A stretch of 64,000 nucleotides of DNA, from positions 1,302,001-1,366,000 of the forward strand of contig CAWHVG010000001.1 in NCBI GenBank assembly GCA_963832725.1, written 5' to 3'. This document shows positions 56,678-64,000 of this stretch, piece after piece. The first letter of the stretch is position 1. The number at the start of each line of letters is the position of its first letter. Below the pieces are notes generated by a model. That model ran no database searches and was not told where the DNA came from. It saw nothing but the letters and a program-made list of their open reading frames with translations. Source of the stretch: JAEZBP01 sp963832725. GTDB taxonomy: Bacteria > Myxococcota_A > Polyangia > Polyangiales > Sandaracinaceae. Made by a program: the position numbers and the translations under genes.

Positions 56678-57997
56678 CCGCATCTTGCGCGATTTGTGAG
56701 CCCAAGCTCACGAAAGATCGCGATCGTCATCGCCTTGCTCGCGAGCAGCGCCGCCACCGCGTCGGCGCAGCAACCGCTTCAGCGCTTCTTGCGCTCGGCG
56801 GTCGACCGCTCGTTCGACACGCGCTCGGCGCGGGCCAGCTTGGCCGAGTCGGGCAGTCAGGCCGACCAAGCGCGAGGCGCGCTCTTGCCTTCGTTGACCG
56901 CGAGCGCGAGCTACACCCACAACCAGCGGGCCATCGTCGCGCAGTTCCCCGACCCGACGACGGGCTCGCTGCAGAGCGCGACGATCACCGCGCAGAACCA
57001 GGTGGACGCGCGGGTTCAGCTCGACGTGCCCATCATCGACGTCGGCGCGTGGTCGCGCTTCTTCGCCGCCGAGCAAAGGACGGACGCCGCGCAGGCGCGC
57101 TTGGCCGCGGCCGCGACCGACGTCGGCGCACAGGTGATCGCGACCTACTACCGGCTGGTCGCCGCGCGAGCCGTCATCGAGTCCGCGCGGCAGACCATCG
57201 CCACCGCGGAGGAGAACCTCGGCGTGGTTCGCTCGCGGGCGGCGGCGGGGCTCGCGTCGGAGGTCGACCTGCATCGGAGCCGCGCCGATCTCGCCCGCGC
57301 GCAGCAGACCCTCGCCGAGGCGGAGCTCGACGAGGCGCTGGCGACGCGACAGCTCGAGGTGCTGACAGGGCTGCCGCCGGCCGGCGGCCAGGTCGGGCTC
57401 GAGGACGCGCTGCGAGCCGAGGCACCGCTCGACGCGTGGCTGCGGCGGGCGGGCGACGCGCCGACCGTGCGCGCGACCGACCAGGACGTTCAGGCCGCCG
57501 AGGCCGATCGCGAGGCCGCGTGGCAAGCCCTCCTGCCGATCCTCACGGGCAGCGCGAGCGAGCGCTACACCAACGCCGCCGGGTTCGGGCCGACCACGCT
57601 GTGGGCGCTCGGGATCAGCCTGCAGTGGCAGCTCGACTTCGCGCGGCCCGCGGCGCTCGACACCTCGGCGCGCGTCCTCGATCGCGCCATGGTGGAGGCC
57701 GAGCGCGCCCGCGAGAACGCGCGGACGGCCATCTACGAGCAGTGGCATCGGGTTCGCTCGCTGATCGAGCGGGCGCGTGCGGCGCAGGTGGCGGAAGAGG
57801 CCAGCGACGCCGCCGCCACCGCGGCACGAGCGCGCTTCGCCGCCGGGACCGGGACGCAGCTCGACTTGAGCCAATCGGAGCGCGATCTGGCGAGCGCCCG
57901 CGTCTCCCGGGTCCAGGCGAACGCCGATCTGCGTGTGGCGCGGCTCACGCTCAGGCTCCGCGCCGGGCTGCCACCCCGATTGGGGGTGGGACCGTGA
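56678..57997 (+). CDS. TolC-like outer-membrane efflux protein
   Basis: A 439-residue outer-membrane factor. The signal peptide is KIAIVIALLASSAATASA before QQPLQRFL, followed by the two-fold repeated OEP domains: RSAVDRSFDTRSARASLAES and LPSLTASASYTHNQ open the first, and AWQALLPILTGSASERYTNA the second. Long coiled coils (LASEVDLHRSRADLARAQQT; LDLSQSERDLASARVSRVQA) build the periplasmic tunnel. GTG 56678 is preferred because GGAGG lies seven bases before it; ATG 56660 is an alternative. It overlaps the permease gene by four bases (GTGA). Confidence 0.9.
   Translation, partial: PHLARFVSPSSRKIAIVIALLASSAATASAQQPLQRFLRSAVDRSFDTRSARASLAESGSQADQARGALLPSLTASASYTHNQRAIVAQFPDPTTGSLQSATITAQNQVDARVQLDVPIIDVGAWSRFFAAEQRTDAAQARLAAAATDVGAQVIATYYRLVAARAVIESARQTIATAEENLGVVRSRAAAGLASEVDLHRSRADLARAQQTLAEAELDEALATRQLEVLTGLPPAGGQVGLEDALRAEAPLDAWLRRAGDAPTVRATDQDVQAAEADREAAWQALLPILTGSASERYTNAAGFGPTTLWALGISLQWQLDFARPAALDTSARVLDRAMVEAERARENARTAIYEQWHRVRSLIERARAAQVAEEASDAAATAARARFAAGTGTQLDLSQSERDLASARVSRVQANADLRVARLTLRLRAGLPPRLGVGP
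56696..56711 (+). promoter_or_regulatory. Candidate TetR operator O2
   Basis: GTGAGC-CCAA-GCTCAC, with the same 6-base arms as O1 and followed by CGAAAGATC (O1 is followed by CGATCTACT). It lies inside the first codons of the TolC-like gene, so repression here would act as a block within the transcript or on an internal promoter. Confidence 0.65.
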
Positions 57998-59175
57998 ACG
58001 CGCCCGCCCGCAGCGTGCAGACCGCCGTCAAGCGCAAGAGCTCCCACTGGGGGCCGATGGCGCGGCTCGGCGTGAGCATGATGTTCCACGACCGGGCCAA
58101 GCTGGCCGGCACGCTCCTCGGCGTGATCTTCGCGACCGTGCTGATGGTGCAGCAGCTCGGGACCTTCCTCGGGCTCCTCTACAAGAACACGCAGTTCGTC
58201 GACGCCACCGAGACGGACCTCTGGATCACGCCCCCCTCCACCGAGTCGGCCACGGCCGGCTCGCGGATCGCGCTCTCGGCGTTGGTCTCGGCGCGGACCA
58301 TCGAAGGCGTCGCGTGGGCGGAGCCGCTCTTGATGGGCGGCGCCGCGATGCAGCGTCCCGACGGCGGCACCGAGCCGGTCACGTTGGTGGGCACGAAGCT
58401 GCCGCGGATGGCCGGCGGCCCCTGGAACCTGGTGGTGGGTGACGCGGACGCCATCGCCGATCCGGACGTGCTGATCTTCGAGGACGTGAAGCGGCACGAT
58501 CTCGGCGACCTGAACCTCGGCAGCGTGCGCGAGCTCTCGGGTCGGCGCGTCGTGACCGGCGGCTTCACCTGGGGCCTCGTCCCCTTCGGACCCGGCTACG
58601 CCTTCGCCAACTACGAGACGGCGCGCGGGATCCTCCACGTGCCGGAGGACCAGACGAGCTTCGTCCTCGTCGGCCTTCGCGACGGCGCCGACCCGCTCTC
58701 GGTGAAGCGAGCGCTCGAGGCGCGGCTCGGCTCCGACGTCGAGGTGATGACCAAGACCGAGTTCCACGACGCCGTGGTGCACGCGCTGGTCGCGGCGCAG
58801 CTCGGGATCACCTTCGGCACCTCGACCGCGTTCGCGCTCATCGTCGGCTTCGTGATCGTGGCGCTCTCGATGTTCTCGGCCGTCGTCGACAACGTGCGCG
58901 AGCTCGGGACGCTCAAGGCGATGGGCGCGACGACCTTCGACGTCACCAAGCTGCTGATCGTCCAGGCGCTCCTCTACGCGCTGATCGGGACCACCATCGG
59001 CCTCTTCCTCGGTACGCGGATGGCCGAAGGGATCCGATCGGCGAACCTCACATTGGTCCTGCCGCCCGAGATCGTCTTCGGCAGCTACGGCGTGATGGCG
59101 CTCCTCTGCGTCTTCGCCTCCGCGCTGGCCGTGCTCCGCGTGCGCAACATCGAGCCCGGGTTGGTGTTCCGATGA
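57994..59175 (+). CDS. DevC/FtsX-like ABC transporter permease
   Basis: A 393-residue permease of the MacB/FtsX superfamily, DevC type. The first helix is LAGTLLGVIFATVLMVQQLG. A periplasmic domain of about 220 residues follows (ATETDLWITPPSTESATAG). Three helices close the protein: FGTSTAFALIVGFVIVALSM, LLIVQALLYALIGTTIGLFL and VMALLCVFASALAVLRVRNI. ELGTLKAMGATTFDV between them is the typical coupling segment. GTG 57994 overlaps the TolC stop. DevBCA-TolC systems export glycolipids or other lipophilic cargo in cyanobacteria; the cargo here is unknown. Confidence 0.9.
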   Translation: MNAPARSVQTAVKRKSSHWGPMARLGVSMMFHDRAKLAGTLLGVIFATVLMVQQLGTFLGLLYKNTQFVDATETDLWITPPSTESATAGSRIALSALVSARTIEGVAWAEPLLMGGAAMQRPDGGTEPVTLVGTKLPRMAGGPWNLVVGDADAIADPDVLIFEDVKRHDLGDLNLGSVRELSGRRVVTGGFTWGLVPFGPGYAFANYETARGILHVPEDQTSFVLVGLRDGADPLSVKRALEARLGSDVEVMTKTEFHDAVVHALVAAQLGITFGTSTAFALIVGFVIVALSMFSAVVDNVRELGTLKAMGATTFDVTKLLIVQALLYALIGTTIGLFLGTRMAEGIRSANLTLVLPPEIVFGSYGVMALLCVFASALAVLRVRNIEPGLVFR

Positions 59176-59873
59176 GCGAGCTCGCGATCGAAGCCACGGA
59201 CGTGACCAAGGTGTACGGGCGCGGCGAGCTCGCGTACCGGGCGCTGCGCGGCGTGGACTTCGCGGTGCAGAAGGGTGAGCTGGTGATGCTGGCGGGGCCC
59301 TCGGGCAGCGGGAAGACCACGCTCCTGTCCATCCTCGGCTGCGTGCTCACTGCGACGGGCGGCGAGGTCCGCATCCACGGCGAGCCCATCTCCGGCCGCA
59401 AGGAGAGGGAGCTGCCGGCGCTCCGCCTCCGCTACATCGGCTTCATCTTCCAGGGCCACAACCTGATGGCGTCGCTGAGCGCGCGCGACAACGTGGCCCT
59501 GCCCCTGCGTTTGCGCGGCTACACGGCGCGCGAGGCCCGCGAAGAGGCCAGCACGATGCTGGAACGGGTCGGGCTGGCGGAGTTCGCGGATCGAAACCCC
59601 GAGAAGATGTCGGGCGGACAGCGGCAGAGGGTCGCCGTCGCGCGGGCGTTGGCCGGCCGGCCCCCGATCATCCTCGCCGACGAGCCCACCGCCAGCCTCG
59701 ACGCGCACTCGGGGCTCATGGTGACGAATCTCCTGCGGGACCTCGCGAAGGAGCTCTCGCACACGGTCGTGATCGTCACCCACGACAACCGCATCTTCCA
59801 CCTCGCCGATCGAATCGTGCACATCGAGGACGGCCACATCGTGGACGCGCCGTCCGGGGGAGAGCTCACATGA
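59172..59873 (+). CDS. DevA/LolD-like ABC transporter ATPase
   Basis: A 233-residue ATPase with all motifs: Walker A GPSGSGKTT, Q-loop FIFQGHNLMASL, signature MSGGQRQRVAVARAL, Walker B PIILADEPTASLD and switch His in VIVTHDN. It belongs to the MacB/LolD/DevA group that energises DevC-type permeases. Start and stop overlap both neighbours (ATGA), showing a tightly coupled operon. Confidence 0.95.
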   Translation: MSELAIEATDVTKVYGRGELAYRALRGVDFAVQKGELVMLAGPSGSGKTTLLSILGCVLTATGGEVRIHGEPISGRKERELPALRLRYIGFIFQGHNLMASLSARDNVALPLRLRGYTAREAREEASTMLERVGLAEFADRNPEKMSGGQRQRVAVARALAGRPPIILADEPTASLDAHSGLMVTNLLRDLAKELSHTVVIVTHDNRIFHLADRIVHIEDGHIVDAPSGGELT

Positions 59874-60977
59874 AGAAGCTGCTTTCGCGCTCCAAGGGCG
59901 CGCTCTTGGCGCTCGCCTTGGTGGCGATGTTCGCCGCCATCGTGCGGACCGCGCTCGCCGGTCCGGCCACCAGCCCGCGACCTTCGGACCGACAGGCGGC
60001 CCAGCGTGACCTGCCCGCCGTCGGTCCCGGCGACGACCTGCGGGTGACTCGGCCCGAAGGCGATTGGATCGGCGGACTCGGCGTCATCGAGCCCGTGCAG
60101 CCGGAGAGCCGGCTCGGCCCGGCGGTCCCCGGCCGCATCGGGTCCGTCCACGTGAACGAGGGCGACACGGTGGAGGCCGGCGCGCTCTTGGTGGAGCTGG
60201 AGAGCGACGCGGAGCGAGCCGCGCTGGCGGCGGCGGAGGCCGACGTCGAGACGGCGCAGGCCCAGCTCCGGCGCACGCGTGCCGGCGTCCGAACCGAGGA
60301 TTCTGGAGGCGCTCACCGGCGACGCGGCGGCGGCGCGGGCGCGTGCGGAGCTGTCCGCCGGCATCTTCTCCAGGCTCGAAGCGGCGGCGTCGGGCGGCGG
60401 CGTCACGCAGGACGAGCTCGATCGCGCGCGGCGGCAGGCCGAGGCGGACCGACTGACGGCGGAGACCGCGGAGGCGCGGCGGCGCGCCGGCATGCGTGGG
60501 CGGCCCATCGACGTGCGCGTGGCGGCGGCGCAGCTCCAGGCGGCCATCGCGCGGCGGGACCAAACGCGCGCGCAGCTCGCCCAGCGGCAGATCGTGGCTC
60601 CGATCGGCGGCGAGATCCTGGAGGTCCACTACCGCGTCGGCGAGTACGTGCAGCCGGGCGGCGCCGAGCCCGTGATCGTGTTGGGCGACACGTCGACGCT
60701 GCATGCGCGGGTCGATGTGGACGAGCGCGACGTGGCGCGGATGGCGGACGGCGCGCGGGCGCTGATCGTCGTGGACGCCCTGCCGGGGCGGCGCTTCGAA
60801 GGCCATGTGATCACCATCGCCCGCCGCATGGGCCGCAAGAACGTCCGCACCGACGAGCCCACCGAGCGCATCGACACCAAGATCCTCGAAGTCGTCGTCG
60901 ATCTCGGGCACGTCGACGAGCTCATCATCGGCCAGCGCGTGATGGCCTACCTCGCACCTGCGGACAGCGAAGCCTGA
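59870..60977 (+). CDS. DevB/HlyD-like membrane fusion protein, frameshifted
   Basis: A roughly 368-residue periplasmic adaptor. The N-terminal anchor ALLALALVAMFAAIVRTALA is followed by the lipoyl half-motif PGRIGSVHVNEGDTVEAGALLVELES, split by a long coiled coil (AAAEADVETAQAQLRRTRAG; DELDRARRQAEADRLTAETA). The second lipoyl half is IVAPIGGEILEVHYRVGEYV, and a beta-barrel domain ends it. The frame shifts near 60299-60303, where one extra base (or two missing) separates GVRTE from ILEALTGDAAA. Together with the three preceding genes it would form a DevBCA-TolC type tripartite exporter. Confidence 0.87.
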
Positions 60978-61005
60978 CGCGGTGACACGCGCACCGCGGA
61001 AGGCG

Positions 61006-63222
61006 CTATGCGTGCGCCTCTTCGCGGCCGAGACCGAAACGCGCCCATAGGCGCGACAGCGGCCCGGGCGCCCACCAGTTGTAGTGACCGAGGAGCTTCA
61101 TGGTCGCGGGGACCAGGAGCCCGCGGACGATGGTCACGTCCACCACGATGGCGATGATCATCCCGACGCCCAGCTCCTTGATGAGCAGCATGTCGGCGGT
61201 GACGAAGCCGAGCATCACGGCGACCAGCAAGAGCGCGGCGCGGGTGATGATCGTGCCCGACTGCTCGATCCCGAACGCGATGCTGGCCGCGTTGTCCTGC
61301 ACGCGGTCGTACTCCTCGCGAATGCGGCTGAGCAGGAAGAGCTCGTAGTCCATCGCCAGCCCGAAGAGCACCGCGAACATCGTCACCGGCACCGTGACGT
61401 CGACCGTGCCGGTGGACTGGTACCCGAGCACGCCCTCCAGGGTGCCGTCCTGGAAGATCAGCACCAGCGCGCCGAAGCCGGCCGAGAGCGAGAGCACGTT
61501 CATGACGATGGCCTTGAGCGGCATCACCAGCGAGCCGAACGCCAAGAAGAGCAAGACGAAGGTGACGACCACGATGAACGCCAGCGCCGCCGGGAGCCGG
61601 CGCGAGATGGCGTCTCTCAAGTCGAGGTTCTTCGCCGAGGCGCCGCCCACCATCGCGCGATCCACGCCCCGTATCTCGAGACCGCGAATTTGCGTGACGA
61701 GGTGCATCTGCGCGTCCGACTCGGTCGGCGCGCGGGTGGCCACGCTCAGCACCGTGCGGTGTCCGGACACACCCGTCGCGAGCGCTCCCGGCGCGCTCTC
61801 CGCGATCGCCAGCACCTGCGCGACCGTCCGCGGCGAACCGCCACCGACCACGGCGTCGACGTGCGTCACCCCGGGCAGCGACGCGATGTCGTCGGCGTAG
61901 CGCTCGAGCGCCTCGAGCCCACTCTGCGTGAGCACCGGCTCGTCGGTCACCACCACGACGGGGATCGGGCTGGCCCGCCCGGCCGGAAAGCGCGGCGACG
62001 CCAGCGCCTCCGCCACCTCCCGTCCCTCGGCCGAAGGCGGGAGGATCCCGGGCCCGCCGACCGACTCCTCGAGGCGCAAGAAGGGCGCGCCGAGCAGGAG
62101 GAGCAGCGCCGTCGTCAGCACCGTGATGCTGATCGGCGCCCGCATGACGAAGCGGGCCAGGCGCTGCCAGTGCCCGCGGCCGGCGGGAGGGCGAGCGCGG
62201 CCGATGCGCAGCCACTCGATGCGCGAGCCGAGGGCGGCCAGTACGGCGGGCAAGAAGACGAGCGTCGCCACCAGCGCCATCGCCACCACCAGCAGCCCGG
62301 CGATGGCCACGCTCCGCAAGAGCACGATCGGGAACGCCAACAGACCGAGCAGGCTGATGCCGACGATCAGCCCGGAGTAGGCGATCGTCCGCCCCGCCGT
62401 GCCCAAACTCCGCTCCACCGCCGAGGAGACCGTGCAGCCCGCACGTAGCTCCTCGCGGAAGCGGCTGGTCAGGAAGAGCGAGTAGTCGATGGCGATGCCG
62501 AGGCCGACGAACGAGACGATGTCGACCGCGAAGATCGACACCTCCGTGACGCCCGCCAAGAGACGAATCCAGCTCAGCGCCGCGCCCACCGCGAACGCGC
62601 CGACCAAGAGCGGCACGGCGGCGGCGACGACGCCGCGGAAGAAGATCACCAGGAGCACGGCCACGATCGGCAGCGCGATCCACTCCCCGCGCTCGAGGTC
62701 TCGCGCCGCCGCGCCCTGCGCCTGATCGTTGGACGGAACCGCGCCGCCCATCCGGGTCCGGAGGCCGGTCGGTCGGAGCGTCGGCTCGAGGCGCCGGTAC
62801 GTCTCCTGCTGCTGCGCCGGGTCGCCCCTCAACGCGAACGTCACCAGGACGGCGTGACCGTCGCGCGAGACCAGCGCCGGTCCGGCCGAACCGTAGGGCG
62901 AGGCGAGGTCTTCCACCTCGGGCGTGGCGGCCAGGCGCTCGAGCACCGGACGCACCCGGTCGCGGAACGCGGGGTCCCGATAGTTGGCGCTCGCGCTCGA
63001 GTACATGACCACGACGTCCGGCGATCGCTGGCCAAAGGTCTCTTCCAGGACGCGCGCGGCCTCGGCCGACTCGCTCCCCGGGTCCTCGAACCCGCCGGTG
63101 GTCAAGGTCGAGGTCGCACCGATCCCGTACGCCAGCGTGATCGCGATGAGAGCGAGGAACGCCACCGAGGTCGGCCACCGATGCCGATGGGCGAAGCGCG
63201 CGACGGGACGCAGCAGGTTCAT
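61006..63222 (-). CDS. MMPL/RND-superfamily transporter
   Basis: A 738-residue inner-membrane protein with 12 helices in two similar halves. Each half has one helix, a large periplasmic loop and five helices. The second loop opens with LEESVGGPGILPPSAEGREV. Conserved segments are DIVSFVGLGIAIDYSLFLTS (helix 4) and AVLFGLAMDYELFLLSRIRE (helix 10), each with the Asp-Tyr pair of MMPL proteins that export lipids or hydrophobic compounds. ATG 63222 is chosen over the TTG four codons upstream. It is convergent with the export operon, 28 bases from the adaptor stop. Cargo unknown. Confidence 0.92.
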   Translation of the reverse strand: MNLLRPVARFAHRHRWPTSVAFLALIAITLAYGIGATSTLTTGGFEDPGSESAEAARVLEETFGQRSPDVVVMYSSASANYRDPAFRDRVRPVLERLAATPEVEDLASPYGSAGPALVSRDGHAVLVTFALRGDPAQQQETYRRLEPTLRPTGLRTRMGGAVPSNDQAQGAAARDLERGEWIALPIVAVLLVIFFRGVVAAAVPLLVGAFAVGAALSWIRLLAGVTEVSIFAVDIVSFVGLGIAIDYSLFLTSRFREELRAGCTVSSAVERSLGTAGRTIAYSGLIVGISLLGLLAFPIVLLRSVAIAGLLVVAMALVATLVFLPAVLAALGSRIEWLRIGRARPPAGRGHWQRLARFVMRAPISITVLTTALLLLLGAPFLRLEESVGGPGILPPSAEGREVAEALASPRFPAGRASPIPVVVVTDEPVLTQSGLEALERYADDIASLPGVTHVDAVVGGGSPRTVAQVLAIAESAPGALATGVSGHRTVLSVATRAPTESDAQMHLVTQIRGLEIRGVDRAMVGGASAKNLDLRDAISRRLPAALAFIVVVTFVLLFLAFGSLVMPLKAIVMNVLSLSAGFGALVLIFQDGTLEGVLGYQSTGTVDVTVPVTMFAVLFGLAMDYELFLLSRIREEYDRVQDNAASIAFGIEQSGTIITRAALLLVAVMLGFVTADMLLIKELGVGMIIAIVVDVTIVRGLLVPATMKLLGHYNWWAPGPLSRLWARFGLGREEAHA

Positions 63223-63681
63223 GGATGCCGCCAATGCAAAGCGAGCGCCCGCGCCCCGGCGCGAAGCGCGTCACGGGCCGCGAGCGTGGCGCGCAGCCAC
63301 GAGCGTGGGCGACAGCCACGATCGCGGGGCGCGGGCACCATCACGGCCGGGCCGGCCGGCGCCAGCTCGAGAGCCGCGCAACGCGGGACATCCCGGCGGA
63401 CAGCGCCCCTCTGGACATCGACGCAGCACGACCCGCGACATCGCGGGAGCCCGACCCACCGAACCGCGAGCGGCGATCGCGCACGGGGAGCCTGGCGACG
63501 TGCCATCCGTACCTTCCCGTACCGTCCGCCCGGCCGCCGAGTGACGGGGCGCGACCCGCGAGATCGCCGCTGCCGCTGACCTCCGACGCGCCGGACCGCC
63601 AGCGTCGAGCGCGCACGGGAAGCCTGGCGGTATGCTGCCCATACCTCTCCGAACCCGTCCCGCCGGAAAGCGCCGCACGAC
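63223..63681. repeat. Repeat-bearing intergenic region between divergent genes
   Basis: About 460 bases without a gene. Two diverged direct copies of roughly 120 bases contain GCGACCCGCGAnATCGC and CGCGCACGGGRAGCCTGGCG (the latter near 63474 and 63610). Shorter 'GCGGGACATCCCG' and 'CACGAGCGTGG' words also repeat. Promoters for both divergent genes should lie here. Confidence 0.5.
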
Positions 63682-64000
63682 GTGTCCCTCCTCCACAGCG
63701 TCACCCGCCACATCCGGACACGCGCCGCGCTCCGGTGGGTGTGGGCGCCTTTGCTCCTCGTGGCGTGTGGAACGGGGCACGCCGCAGCCTCCCGACCCAC
63801 CGAGCCGACAACCGCTCGCTCCGCGCCGGCGCCGCAGAGGCCGGGCCCGGGATCGCACCCCCTCGAGGGGCTCTCGTGGGCGACCGCGCGGCCTCCGGCG
63901 CCGCCCCCCGCGCCCGCCCATTCGCAGCTCGGAGGCCCCCGCGCTCGGCTCCCGATGAGCGAGGACGAGTACTACTCCCCCGAGCACCTGCGGACCCGTG
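63682..64000 (+). CDS. Lipoprotein, 5' part (runs off the window)
   Basis: The frame from GTG 63682 is open to the end of the window (106 codons). It encodes VSLLHSVTRHIRTRAALRWV, then WAPLLLVACG, a signal peptide with lipobox LVAC, followed by a Pro/Ala/Arg-rich linker (about residues 35-90). It then becomes more globular (MSEDEYYSPEHLRTR). Pro-rich spacers after the lipidated Cys are common in this window's other lipoproteins. The start is the first good codon before the signal; the product cannot be named from this part. Confidence 0.6.
   Translation, partial: MSLLHSVTRHIRTRAALRWVWAPLLLVACGTGHAAASRPTEPTTARSAPAPQRPGPGSHPLEGLSWATARPPAPPPAPAHSQLGGPRARLPMSEDEYYSPEHLRTR

Noticed and set aside
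63219..63987. Minus-strand frames at the right edge
   Set aside because: They are repeat-derived and antisense to the lipoprotein start at 63682, which has a proper signal peptide.

Overview
This window comes from a very GC-rich bacterial chromosome whose gene content points to a myxobacterium (Polyangia, Sandaracinaceae-like). The indicators are a DUF2330 protein ending in a MYXO-CTERM-like tail, two eukaryote-type Ser/Thr kinases with myxobacterial features, a Roadblock/LC7 protein, a large TPR protein, a sigma54 activator with FHA and GAF domains, and many lipoproteins with short LxxC lipoboxes and Asp/Gly/Ala linkers. The lineage is inferred from gene families; no rRNA gene is present.

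Layout. 1-502: 3' end of an IS4-family (IS50-like) insertion sequence, with a near-identical full copy inverted at 43349-44919. 673-5260: TonB-like membrane protein, sterol-carrier pair, Ser/Thr kinase and quinone-oxidoreductase-type dehydrogenase. 5287-5879: a chain of CTAG-bounded long hairpins abutting a sigma54 activator gene. 7982-11205: aquaporin, SulP transporter and a small membrane protein. 11384-18541: tRNA-Leu, Roadblock protein, a second hairpin chain (12207-12720), aroQ-accB-accC, an acidic TPR protein and tRNA-Gly, both tRNAs with good promoters and terminators. 18503-31297: lipoproteins, argG, DUF2330 protein, GH13 enzyme, histidine phosphatase, TrmB-type regulator and a DUF6134-like protein. 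31342-42825: HerA-like ATPase, TerC, methyltransferase, ABC-F ATPase, cysteine-rich lipoprotein, multipass membrane proteins and a GntR regulator with an operator. 42858-45306: tandem repeats, the complete IS and a GC-rich hairpin. 45307-50090: two large paralogous lipoproteins. 50042-55139: a linalool-dehydratase-like gene split by a hairpin copy, a methyltransferase, sensor/regulator remnants, small membrane proteins and a second Ser/Thr kinase. 55450-60977: a TetR-controlled TolC-DevC-DevA-DevB type export operon with two identical-arm operators. 61006-63222: MMPL/RND transporter. 63682-64000: start of a lipoprotein that runs off the window.

Two features dominate. First, a superfamily of roughly 165-190 bp imperfect palindromes that end in CTAG (or CTGG) and carry a GATGC-N3/4-GCATC apex. 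Their arms differ in sequence between families but stay self-complementary, and neighbouring elements share one CTAG. They sit end to end in two chains, interrupt a gene at 50771-50936, and lie at kinase and regulator gene ends. No transposase that obviously mobilises them is in the window. Second, at least ten genes, including the housekeeping genes accC and argG, are broken by one-base shifts with homology continuing in the next frame, mostly as an apparent extra base. This looks more like consensus error than mass decay, so most of those genes are described here as single genes spanning the shift.
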